The notes beneath the pieces are model-generated. The model searched no databases and was not told the DNA's origin. It worked only from the letters and a program-made list of their open reading frames with translations. 64,000 bases of DNA. Origin: Tubulanus polymorphus. Lineage: Eukaryota > Nemertea > Palaeonemertea > Tubulaniformes > Tubulanidae. A program made the position numbers and the translations under genes. Below are positions 29,101-39,389 of this stretch, in pieces. How positions within the stretch are numbered: the stretch's first letter is position 1; every line of letters starts with the position of its first letter. The DNA is taken from positions 30,844,001-30,908,000 of the forward strand of contig NC_134025.1 of the NCBI RefSeq assembly GCF_964204645.1, written 5' to 3'.

Positions 29101-30474
29101 CAGTATCAGTGTTACATTGAATACAATACATTACATGTCACAAATATTTCTAAATCTGAGTTTAGATCTCTATCAGCAGAAACATACTATGAAATTAAAA
29201 CTATTTTTATACCACTAATTGGTGATGCACAGGTATGCACGATATCAACCACAGTGAGTTAAACAGTTTACTGCATTCCTCAACATCAGGATAATATCGG
29301 CCATCATCATTTACAATTGAGAACTGCAGCGACCTTGGAAATTCTCTAGCAGCCAACCAACTTTGAGCAACTGGCCCCAGAACTTTGTTGTGTAGTAGGC
29401 TCGGGTTCGAGTCCCGCGAGGGCTAAGAACAGGATGGTTGGTTGCATAGTTTGAGGGTTAATGGTCAGGTAGGGTTAAGACTGTGGCCAAACAAGCGTAA
29501 GGTTAGGCTTGAGGTTATCTGCTATTGGAATCAGTTTTCAGCCAGCGATACCCGTGCAAATTCAACCTGTTTTCACTAGGACTCTTTACGACTCGCGGGC
29601 AATCCTTAATCCTAAATAATGAATTTGAGTTATCTTTTTTATAAGAAAAAGACTTCATTTCTTATGTATTTTGTTAGCGGCATCAATGATTATTAAAAAG
29701 GTCATCAATGTAGAATATTACATGAATATACACGATCAAAACATAAAAACAAACATTTTCTGCATGGTCTCAAAAATAGCGATGGATGACTTATCCAAGT
29801 GAAGATTTATATTTAGAAAATTGAATTGTGCAGTGGAACCTCGTTACAAGGAACTTCATCGGACCAGAAAATATGTTCGTTATAACCGATAGTTCGCTAT
29901 ATTCAGTATGAAATTGTCTTACTTCGGGACAAAATTCGGCGAAATTTGTTATCATCCGATGATGAATCGTTATACCCGAGTTCGTTATACAGGGGTCGAC
30001 CGACGTTCGTTGTGACCTATCCGGTGACGAATGAACCGAGTTATTTTGCAGAATGAATCAGATGAACTTTGAGGTTTTCTCTGCGATATAAGTGTAAATA
30101 GAAAGATTATATTGTAAGGTCCGCACCAAGATCCCGACCCGCGTTGTTAGGTTTAAGTCCGGGTACGTTTTTTTTATGTCAGCCGATCAACTCGCTTCCC
30201 TGCTCCGCCTTCCCTGTGATATTGGTGTCGAATCCCGAAACTACCATCTAAGGCAACGGCCTGATGTGTAATGTAAGTGAATATGCAGCTATAAACGCAA
30301 TGAAAGAGAGTGCACTGGTTGTCTACCCCCGAATTTTTTCACGCCCGATTTTTAACTAAATTTCACCGATCGATAATCCGCCCCGGGCCACCGGAGAACT
30401 CAGTGCGAAGTGAGAAATAAACGAGGATGCTCCGATACTGAAATATTCAAAATTCTACGCAGACCGCCTTGCGG
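29101..30474. other. Intergenic, between GPCR copies
   Basis: Non-coding. It includes a solo end of the ccagttgctcaaa MITE family (caactttgagcaactggccc at about 29360), a tRNA T-arm-like stretch at about 29405, a MITE at 29831-30003, and from 30118 the start of duplicate B. Confidence 0.5.
29831..30003. mobile_element. MITE-like element (cagtggaacctcg end), copy A
   Basis: It begins cagtggaacctcgttacaag and ends cgttatacaggggtcgacc, whose reverse complement resembles the start: imperfect 24-bp terminal inverted repeats. Non-coding, about 170 bp. A CAGTxGAACCTCG terminus is reminiscent of pogo/Tigger-type elements, but the assignment is only by resemblance. Confidence 0.55.
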
Positions 30475-31012
30475 GCTCGCGTGGCCATGCTGTGTCATAT
30501 CATTGCTCAAAGGCACATCCCGCGGCGGCTTCAGCCCGCTAGTAGAGCCGAATATCGCGCGGTTGCCCGGCGTTTGTAACTGGGCAGCGCTCTGGAATCA
30601 CGGTCCAATTTTTGTTGTTCAAACCTTATTATGCTTTAAGCCTCTACAAAAAATCAATGATTGACATTCCGAATTCATGTCACACGTATGTCAGGTGTTT
30701 AAAATTCAGTTACTGTTATTTCAGAAACGTCGACGCGCACGGCGAGTTTCTAGTCAGGTGGTGTGGGGTGGTTTCATTGGATCACTTTCACTTAATCAAA
30801 ACCTTTATTGAAATAGAACAAAACTGAGGACCGAATACTTCTATCAAATGTTTTTTAGTTTTTTAGTTTAATTAAATACAACCATGGACTCTAAAACAAC
30901 TCACTAAGAGTCCTTGATACAATCAACCTACGTAGTAGCTCACAACGTAAATCAAAACTTACAATTAGTAAATTATAAATAATCACAAATAAAGACGATG
31001 AGTTAGGCGAGT

Positions 31013-32074
31013 TCATTTGATGACCACTTCATTTCGTTGACATCGGTCTCGTATTAGTTTCAGAGCTGTTTTCCTAAACGCATCATTCACAATACAGTAC
31101 AGGAAAAAATTAGATGCAGAATTCAACATAGGAAAAAAGGCGCTGACAATTGCACGGAAATACCACCAATTAGCTGGTAAGGAAGGTAAAGACTTGAAAG
31201 TTGATCGCATGTGATTATATACCGTCGCGATAGAGCCGGGTGTTTCAAAAAAAATAAACACCAACACAACCGATATCGCCATTTTAGTAGCTTTGATATC
31301 AATATTTCTATTTTTATCCTCACCTCCGTGTGATGTGAAATCTTCTTTACGTTTAGCCTGAATTTGTCGCAGTTTTACTATCATAATTGTATTGAAAATA
31401 ATCATTATTGTAATCGGTATGTATTCTTTGATAATTGGTCCATAAACAGAAGTCACATTTGATATAGTTTTCGATTGTGTTCCACTTTTACTACGGATGC
31501 GATCCGAGCATTCGCCCCTATCATAATGAACTCCATCAATGGTAGCAAAATATGGCGATTCAATCAGTCCAAAGAATACGAAGCCTACAATTATTAAGAC
31601 ATTGATTCGAAATCTTGTAATAGCTCTTTTAGCAAAAAATGGAAATAGAATCGATAAAGTTCGTTGTACGACGACACCGACAGTTATCCAGTTGCGTGTT
31701 ATTTGAGATGCATAACGTGGAATGCGTGCTATTAGAGAAATCCACGGCAAATCCCCGGGCCTACTAAAACCAGCGAGTCCATAATTTCCTCGTATTAGCC
31801 ATGCTAGTATGATTCGCACTGGTCCTTGTATCGCGCGCCAGATCAAAAACATGATGTCCATAATAGCCAAACAGCGTAAAAGATAAAACGAGATGTAAGT
31901 TGAACTCAATACATTTAATGTAACGACAATTAAACTGTTTAACGGAACGCCGAATAACATGACGAAGATGGATGACACGTGCATAGATACTGTGTATGTG
32001 TTCTGGAATGTAAAATCCCAACATCTATCGTGTTCCGATGAGACATCGGATTGAGTCGTCAAGTTTCCGTCCAT
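31013..32074 (-). CDS. Rhodopsin-class orphan GPCR, copy B
   Basis: 353 residues, almost identical to the gene at 27942-29003. The differences I see are Lys to Arg in the N-terminal ectodomain (HDRCW) and Asn to Ile next to the C-terminus (EVVIK). It keeps the QRT motif after TM3, the basic third loop KRKEDFTSHGGEDKNRN and the NFFLYCIVN TM7 ending. It is intronless, intact and in the same orientation as copy A. It could be a true tandem paralogue or, less likely, two haplotypes placed in series by the assembly. Confidence 0.88.
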   Translation of the reverse strand: MDGNLTTQSDVSSEHDRCWDFTFQNTYTVSMHVSSIFVMLFGVPLNSLIVVTLNVLSSTYISFYLLRCLAIMDIMFLIWRAIQGPVRIILAWLIRGNYGLAGFSRPGDLPWISLIARIPRYASQITRNWITVGVVVQRTLSILFPFFAKRAITRFRINVLIIVGFVFFGLIESPYFATIDGVHYDRGECSDRIRSKSGTQSKTISNVTSVYGPIIKEYIPITIMIIFNTIMIVKLRQIQAKRKEDFTSHGGEDKNRNIDIKATKMAISVVLVFIFFETPGSIATVYNHMRSTFKSLPSLPANWWYFRAIVSAFFPMLNSASNFFLYCIVNDAFRKTALKLIRDRCQRNEVVIK

Positions 32075-32175
32075 AGGAGCGGATGATGCAGCGGTCCGAT
32101 CTACTCTGCGCGCGAGAGAAATAGATTATGTCTGCTGGTGTCGACCAAACCCTAATTAGCGCTGCAGCGTTATCA
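32075..32175 (-). promoter_or_regulatory. Conserved GPCR 5' flank, copy B
   Basis: The same ordered words as upstream of copy A, with small changes (a few extra bases in tctgctggtgtcgacc). Confidence 0.65.
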
Positions 32176-33833
32176 GTATCAGTGTTACATTGAATTCGAT
32201 ACATTACATGTCACAAATATTTCTAAATCTGAGTTTAGATTTCTAACAGCAGAAACATACTATGAAATTAAAGCTATTTTATACCACTAATTGGTGATGC
32301 ACAGGTATGCACGATATCAACCACAGTGAGTTAAACAGTTTACTGCATTCCTCAACATCAGGATAATATCAGCCATCATCATTTACAATTGAGAACTGCA
32401 GCGACCTTGGAAATTCTCTAGCAGCCAACCAACTTTGAGCAACTGGCCCCAGAACTTTGTTGTGTAGTAGGCTCGGGTTCGAGTCCCGCGAGAGCTAAGC
32501 TCAGGATAATTGGTTGCATAGTTTTAGGGTTAATGGTCAGCTAGGGTTAAGATTGTGGCCAAACCAGCGTAAGGTTAGGCTTGAAGTTATCTGCTATTGG
32601 AATCAGTTTTCAGCCAGCGATACCCGGGCAAATTCAACCTGTTTTCACTAGGACTCTTTACGACTCGCGGGCAATCCTTCATCCTAAATAATGAATTTGA
32701 GTTATTTTTTTTATAAGAAAAAGACTTTAATTTCTCATGTATTTTGTTAGCGGCATCAATGATTATTAAAAAGGTCATCAATGTAGAATATTACATAAAT
32801 ATACACAATCAAAACATAAAAACAAACATTTTCTGCATGGTCTCAAAAATAGCGATGGATGACTTATCCAAGTGAGGATTTATATTTAGAAAATTGAATT
32901 GTGCAGTGGAACCTCGTTACAAGGAACGTCATCGGACCAGAAATTATGTTCGTTATAACCGATAGTTCGCTATATTCAGTATGAAATTGTCTTACTTCGG
33001 GACAAAATTCGGCGAAATTTGTTATCATCCGATGATGAATCGTTATACCCGAGTTCGTTATACAGGGGTCGACCGACGTTCGTTGTGACCTATCCGGTGA
33101 CGAATGAACCGAGTTATTTTGCAGAATGAATCTGATGAACTTTGAGGTTTTCTCTGCGATGAAAGTGTAAACAGGTAATGCGTTTTATCTGTTTATATAA
33201 TGAGACAATACTGTTTCCTTATCTAAGCTGTAAATGTCGTTTCAAAGTCTGCAGTTCACGCAAGACACAGTTATAACTATATAAACGATACTAACAAATC
33301 GATATAGGTTTATTCCGGTAACAGTAGACTGAAAACACGGTGAGCATCATTTCTTACAATTCACGATATTCAAATAATTTGATGTTAATCATGATTACTT
33401 AAATATTCATCTAGAGTGATTAGAGAACACAGTCAGCAATCATTTGCCACTGTATGTATAACTTACTGAAGCCAGGCAGTGAAAATGTTATCACTTAGCA
33501 AAATGGTTAAATCATGATTACTTAAACATTCATCTTTCTCAATTAATTCAAATCCGCAACGGAAAGCGAAAAGTATTCTGTTTATTGAGATAAAGATGTG
33601 TTTAATCGTCGCACTTCTTCCACATCGCAACCAAAGACCCATTTCCACAGTGCCTCAGTTAGTTTGGGTCTTAGGGTTCAAAATTGTTTGATTTCCAATA
33701 TTTTGCCTAATAGAGCCAAATCTTAACCGATAGACCTGTTAACCTGGTCGAGGACTGTGGAACAGGGTCCATGTCTGTGAAATAAGATCGAGTAGTTGTT
33801 GTATTACAATGATATGTTTTTTTTTCTGTAGAG
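32176..33833. other. Intergenic, between GPCR B and lipocalin
   Basis: The duplicated part extends to 33171 and includes a T-arm-like stretch at about 32475. Beyond that is unique AT-rich DNA without a recognisable gene; a direct repeat of gattacttaaatattcat type occurs at about 33391 and 33519. Confidence 0.45.
32904..33073. mobile_element. MITE-like element (cagtggaacctcg end), copy B
   Basis: Duplicate of 29831-30003 carried by the segmental duplication, with the same termini. Confidence 0.55.
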
Positions 33834-35485
33834 ATGAAGTTTCTAAGTTGTATTTTCTTCGTCGCATTATGCGCATGCGTACAAGGTCAGATTCCTGCAT
33901 TCGGCAAATGTCCCTCGCCAAGTGTTAAACAAGGATTTAAAGCTGCCAAGGTTAGAAACAAATTTTAATTTTGTACATTCGAATTGAAACTAGTATTAAA
34001 AGGTCACCTTGAACGAATCGTAACATCTAACCAGGATGGCGTGCATGAATCGGACATTAGGCAAATCGCGTCTCTTGAACTCAGATTCAAAATTTCAAGA
34101 TTTTTTATTCATGTTTCGTACAATTTGAGAAATTCAGGATAGATTTTAATTGAATCTCAGAAGATATTCGGTGTCGTTGTCCGAATGCACACTAGCGAAC
34201 CTGGTGGATCCTCACTTGCCACAAGTGGAAACCTCGATTGCCACAGCCTCATCTGATCTTGCTTGTTTGACAGTATGTTGGTACATGGTATGAATTCCAA
34301 AGATATTTCGTCGCTTTCGAATGGAACACGAAGTGCGGTAAAGCGCGATACACTCTGAAATCTGACGGCAAAATCAAAGTAGAAAACAGCGGCATCAACT
34401 CAAGGTAGGGTTTATCTGAACCTTATTCCAACTATTCATTCATAACTGGATAAAAAGGTTTAAAAAAACCTTCAACTCGAATGTACTATTCAATACGTTT
34501 TGATTACTTATTCATTTGAACTGCGCCTCAGGATGCTTGGAATCGGGATACATTACATAGATCTCAAGTCAAAAGTTATATAATTTATAAAATAGCGAAT
34601 TTTACAGAATTGTCTGCTTTATTCCATTGAGCTTCAGGATTTTGTCATCTATTTTTGTTTTTTTCTGTATACAGAACCGGTGCATCATCGCATGTTGTCG
34701 GTGAAGCATCTGCCCCCGATCCGCGAGTTCCCGCTAAACTGGAAGTTAGATTCCCATCAGGTACAGTATCTGTTTCTTCGTCAAAATGTTTACATATTCT
34801 TAAAATCATCGTTTGCTTTTGTTAACCTATAGTTTACACGCATGTACATTGTGATTTTAACAATAGGTGGCGTATTTGCAAAAGGACCGTACTGGGTTCT
34901 GGATACAGATTATGTGACGTATTCGGTTGTTTATTCTTGTGTTCAGACTCCTCTAAGTCTCGCGCACGCAGGTAACAGTCAAACCGGTCATTTCCTTCTC
35001 AATCCCGTATAGACAAGAATTTCTTTCACAGGAAATTAAGCATGTTGAAAATATTCGAAATAAGATCTTAACGTTACGAAAAATCAATGCTAATGCGAGC
35101 CTCAACCCTAGCTAGGATTCGAACCCGGGACCTCCTCGTGTAAGAATCCACCGAAGACTTAGACTGGCCGCCTGTCCAAGTCTACCGAAGACTTTGGTGA
35201 CTCGGATTGCTATTTCAACTCAGATTTATGAGAGAATCATGGAACTGTAAACTAATTGAAAATTAACTAGTTTTTGGTCTTTGAGTTTACTTACTAATTC
35301 AGTTCTAGTGTCGAATACTGATCGCCACTGCTGTTGTTTCTGTTGTAGATATAATCTGGATACTAAGTCGTAGACGTGCTGGGCTTCACGATGGTGTAAA
35401 ACATCAGATTTATAACATGTTGAGAAACCGAGGATTAAGAGTGAACTATCTGAAAGTACAAAACCAAAGCAACTGCCCCAACTAA
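33834..35485 (+). CDS. Secreted lipocalin, apolipoprotein-D-like
   Basis: Small extracellular carrier of hydrophobic ligands. Five exons join in phase: 33834-33953, about 34272-34405, 34675-34759, 34867-34971 and 35351-35485. The signal peptide is MKFLSCIFFVALCACVQG. The lipocalin signature follows in exon 2 as YVGTWYEFQRY, the GxW motif that seals the barrel. Later strands include GPYWVLDTDYVTYSVVYSC. The last exon starts IIWILSRRR (the third conserved lipocalin motif, with Trp and Arg) and ends QNQSNCPN. The cysteines at GKCPSP and SNCPN fit the usual apoD disulphide positions. Length is normal for the family. A SINE-like insertion lies in the last intron. The ligand is unknown. Confidence 0.9.
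35085..35200 (-). mobile_element. tRNA-like SINE fragment in lipocalin intron
   Basis: The minus strand contains gggttcgaatcctagc, an RNA polymerase III B-box and T-arm-like sequence, downstream of a gggttcgaa-preceding GC-rich stem. I could not fold a full tRNA or find a clear A box, so a tRNA-derived SINE remnant is more likely than a tRNA gene. Confidence 0.35.
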
Positions 35486-35906
35486 CCATAGGAGCCGACC
35501 TTGTTTTCTATCATCGGAGCAGACCTTTAATCATCGGAGCCGACCCCCGTCATTTAAAACACCCACCACAATAGAACGAATGGTTGATAGAATAGAATTT
35601 GAAATTAAATAGAAATACACAGGATTGTTTAAATGCTTGTCCCATTTATTTACAGAAATCTAAAATATTTACAATTGAACATTTACAGAATTCGATATAT
35701 ATTTCCATTTGTGTTTTTCAGCCGTCGTTCATTTTTAGATTGTGTCGTATAAACCTACAATAAAACAATATCCATGTAAACTGTTATGATTAATTTGTTT
35801 TCGTCAAAACCTTTTCCCGTAAAACATTATTCTATATCCTGGAATATTTTTTGGTGATATTTTTTCCTGTTTGAAATGAAAATTGTTAAAAAGTTATAGA
35901 TTGATT
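35486..35906. other. Convergent lipocalin/Ig-protein 3' region
   Basis: Non-coding. A short repeat of atcggagccgacc occurs three times at about 35490-35540. An aataaaac polyA-type signal is at about 35759 on the plus strand. Confidence 0.5.
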
Positions 35907-38900
35907 TTAGTAAAAGCCCGTATTACACTGACCGGTATCTTCGCCCGTGTAAATGTGATCAGATGTCGGAGTTTCAGCATTGATGACGTATTGATTGTAC
36001 GGATCTTGCACTTCCACTCTCTGTCGGCCTGGAGATTCTCTGTAAATATATAAAAAAAGATTCATTCACGTGAATATAGAAAAAAAGATTACAGTTACTC
36101 AGAATCAGAACAATAGACCGGGTTCGAGCCTGGGACAGCCTGTTAACCCTCTATCCAGCATCTGGACCACTTGGAAACAGTATCAATAGACCGGGTTCGA
36201 GCCTGGGACACCCTGTTAACTCTCTATCCAGCATCTGGACCACTCGGAAACAGTATCAATAGACCGGGTTCGAGCCTGGGACACCCTGTTAACTCTCTAT
36301 CCAGCATCTGGACCACTCGGAAACAGTATCAATAGACCGGGTTCGAGCCTGGGACAGCCTGTTAACCCTCTATCCAGCATCTGGACCACTCGGAAACAGT
36401 ATCAATAGACCGGGTTCGAGCCTGGGACAGCCTGTTAACCCTCTATCCAGCATCTGGACCACTCGGAAACAGTATCAATAGACCGGGTTCGAGCCTGGGA
36501 CACCCTGTTAACCCTCTATCCAGCATCTGGACCACTCGGAAACAGTATCAATAGACCGGGTTCGAGCCTGGGACAGCCTGTTAACCCTCTATCCAGCATC
36601 TGGACCACTCGGAAACAGTATCAATAGACCGGGTTCGAGCCTGGGACACCCTGTTAACCCTCTAACCAGCATCTGGACCACTCGGAAACAGTATCAATAG
36701 ACCGGGCTCGATCCTGGGAAATTCGACAGTGGGTAAACAGGACCACTGAGATGGAAACGTGGGTAGGGTGTGATGGGCTGTGGTACGGGCGAGTGCAGGC
36801 TCCTGGGTGTGAGCTGGGTGCGGGCTCGATGCGGGCCGGGTACTGGCTATGTGCAGGCTGGGTTCCTACCTGAGTAATCTAAGAAGTTGTTTTTTTCTCG
36901 CCCTGCCTTGAACGATGAAGACACAGAGCGCTATAGTGAGTAACAGGGCTAATCCACCGATTACACTCATCAACACGATCATTGATCTATTCTCAAGAAA
37001 AGCTACAGAAAATAGAAGAATTGTAAATGAGCCAATTGATGATAAACATGAACAGTTTAGGTTTACATACTAGAATTTACGAGCTCTCGCTACTAGCAGC
37101 TTCATCAGGTGGATACAATTTAATGGAGAAACTGATCTGAATTCATATTTCATTTTGATGTTTATAATGTTTTAACGACCCTACAGTATAAACCTACAGT
37201 GGTGTTCCTCAGTTGGTGGCGCTGCAACTTCCAAAATATCTTCAGTTTGCCCTAAAATCCATTAAGTGGGACAACGTTAATTTTCTAATATTTGGTAATG
37301 ATATCAAATACAGGTAAAGCAGTTGTTGGAATGATTGTTTTGTCTATACAAATATGTGAATCAAGTGTAAATAACTAGGATTATTTGGTAATACAATAGA
37401 ATAGGATCATGAATTAGGTAATAAGACAGGATATAGAACTTATGGCGCCTTGTAAATAGAAAAGGCAAAGCGCTGTCGAGCAGTTGATGACTCGAGCATG
37501 TCAGAAATGTCTGGAGCTGTCCTTTGAATGTTAGAGGGTTGGGTGTAAATGTCTCGGATACACGTCCATCAAATACAACCTATTGAAACATTGCGACCTA
37601 TGCAATCCAGTCACTGATGACATGTTACCTTTTGAAACTGTAATAACAGTTCCGGTTTTTATCTTTCCAAGATGACAAATCCAAACTCCAGATGCAGTTT
37701 CTGTGGCGTTAGTGATCAAATAACTGATTTCTCCATTAATACAATCGCAATATTCCTAAAAACAGGATCGAATACATAGAAATACATAAAAGAAATAGAT
37801 ATACACATAAATACATAGAAATACATAGGAATGAATATGAGTACATAGAATTAAAGACTTAGGAAAGACTTAAGAATACATCAACACGGAAGAAATAGAT
37901 GTACACAGAAATACATGGATAGAGATAGAGGAATACATTTAACAATAGTAACCGCAGAGTGGTTTGTTAAACAGATCGCGGAATGGTTTGTTAAACAGAC
38001 CGCGGAATGGTTTGTTAAACAGACCGCGGAATGGTTTGTTAAACAGACCGCGGAATGGTTTGTTAAACAGACTGCGGAATGGTTTGTTAAACAGATCGCG
38101 GAATGGTTTGTTAAACAGACCGCGGAATGGTTTGTTAAACAGACCGCGGAATGGATGGTTAAACAGACCGCGGAATGGATGGTTAAACAGACCGCGGAAT
38201 GGATGGTTAAACAGACCGCGGAATGGATGGTTAAACAGACCGCGGAATGGATGGTTAAACCTACCCTGGAAACCATCACTCCCGGAATCGAGTACGGGAC
38301 CATACATCCTTGAGATACAATCCTCGCATTTTGATGCGGATTCTTATGTTCGAGAATTACTTGATGTAACAATGATGAATTATGGGTTCGACAGATGATT
38401 GAAAATGATGATCCGACAGTAACAACTGAACTGCTAGAATGAATCTCTAGTTTAACACAATCATCTACAAAATAGATATACAACACATCAATCAGAACCC
38501 AGTTCCATAGTTGTGTGGGTTTAATTTAACCCCAGTTCCACAATGTGGGTTTAATTTGATTCTTAATACAGTTCCACAGTTGTGTAGGCTTAATTTGACT
38601 CTGAATCCATGTCCACAGTTGTGTGGGTTTGATTTGACTCAGAACCCAGTTCCACAGTCGTGTTGGTTTAATTTCACCCCCAGTCTCACAGTGTGGGTTT
38701 ACTTTGACTTTGGATCCAGGTCCACAGTTCACAGAAAGAAATAGGATTAATTCATTTCATGTTTCAACCCGAAAGTCAGATTCTAACCTGAGTGTAAAAC
38801 TGGATTCAGAACCGTGCCTAGAATTGTTGAAACAGGTCTGGGACTGTGGAAGTGTATCCATAACTCAGGAACTCGGTGATTGACTGTGGAACTGGATTCA

Positions 38901-39018
38901 GAACTGTGGAATTTGATCTCAGGAAATGCAGAGTAAAACGGAGATGAAACTTACACATTTTTAAACGTGATAAAATCCAAAATATCAATAGCATAAAATT
39001 CCTCCGTTTAGCCTTCAT
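35907..39018 (-). CDS. Single-Ig-domain type I membrane protein
   Basis: Not a named family that I recognise. Five exons join in phase: a start at 39018 encoding a hydrophobic leader (NFMLLIFWILSRL), about 38263-38471, about 37628-37758, about 36871-37010 and 35907-36038. The two middle exons together make one Ig fold: SSFSIICRTHN carries the first cysteine, ETASGVWICHLG the second. An extra CDC pair lies in the domain. The TM helix is SMIVLMSVIGGLALLLTIAL, followed by basic residues (GRARKK). The short tail has tyrosines in DPYNQYV and DHIYTGED. It is probably an immune or adhesion receptor (inferred from architecture). The intron that splits the Ig domain holds a 24-bp minisatellite, and another intron a 73-bp satellite. 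The start could also lie slightly upstream in the same frame. Confidence 0.75.
36114..36712. repeat. 73-bp satellite containing a B-box-like motif
   Basis: Nine starts of tagaccgggttcgagcctgg at exact 73-bp spacing (36114, 36187, 36260 and so on to 36698). The copies differ at only a few positions (cagcc/caccc, acc/act). Each contains ggttcgagcct, close to the Pol III B-box consensus. It lies in an intron of the Ig-protein gene. Confidence 0.92.
37953..38262. repeat. 24-bp minisatellite in Ig-protein intron
   Basis: About 13 copies of gcggaatggtttgttaaacagacc. The last five copies have ggatggtta instead of ggtttgtta. Because 24 is a multiple of three, several frames on both strands stay open; these are not genes. 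It sits between the two exons of one Ig domain. Confidence 0.93.
38495..38915. repeat. Dispersed cagttccacag repeat, patch
   Basis: About six imperfect copies of a unit like cccagttccacagttgtgtg followed by ggtttaatttgact, then reverse-oriented ctgtggaactgg words up to 38915. It belongs to the dispersed family seen at 12590 and 47990. Confidence 0.8.
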
Positions 39019-39389
39019 TCTCGCATAGCGCGCGTAGGTATGAAACACTAAGTAAGGCAAACAGGGAAGTTAAATTTCCATCCAGGGTCAAATTAAAGCA
39101 GCTTTTGTTGAAGACACATTTATTTCATAGTTGCATGGAAACCAGGATGATATTCGACAAAATACTTTACAAAATTGGTCTCATTTTAAATTCGGAGAAA
39201 TGGGTTATTATTACAGAGCAGGAATTTGTAAACACAAACAGGAAGATATTCAATAACAACCACAAAATAAAATCACTATAGAATATATACACAATTAACA
39301 ACGCAATTTGAAATAACGGGAATAATATAAACACAAATATAAGCAAAAACAAAATATTCACTCTTATCGTTATAACGTATAATTATCAG
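39019..39389. other. Intergenic, between Ig gene and SEA gene 1
   Basis: AT-rich. Nothing coding seen. On the minus strand the region would hold the 3' UTR of the SEA-domain gene that ends at 39390. Confidence 0.5.

Larger units (their letters stand above)
27427..30100. repeat. Segmental duplication, copy A
   Basis: Nearly identical to 30475-33171, offset 3047 to 3071 bp because of small indels. It contains a GC-rich block, a full GPCR gene, its 5' flank, a region with a tRNA T-arm-like ggttcgagtcccgcgag (about 29405), and a MITE. The match ends near gaactttgaggttttctctg (30065 / 33136). Confidence 0.92.
30475..33171. repeat. Segmental duplication, copy B
   Basis: Second copy of the segment at 27427-30100. 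The most visible differences are about 24 bp of extra sequence near 30870-30925 and scattered substitutions. The GPCR frame is intact in both copies, so the duplication is recent or has been homogenised. Confidence 0.92.

Noticed and set aside
29395-29425. tRNA gene suggested by ggttcgagtcccgcgag
   Set aside because: Only a T-arm and B-box-like part is present. No acceptor stem, D arm or A box could be placed, and the same holds for the copy at about 32475.
30735-30827. Chromodomain-like words (GEFLVRWCG) on the plus strand
   Set aside because: Only a seven-residue resemblance; the rest of a chromodomain is absent.
37915-38398. Several open frames of WFVKQTAE / NRPRNGLL type on both strands
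   Set aside because: Products of a 24-bp intronic minisatellite whose unit has no stop. They do not continue into conserved sequence.
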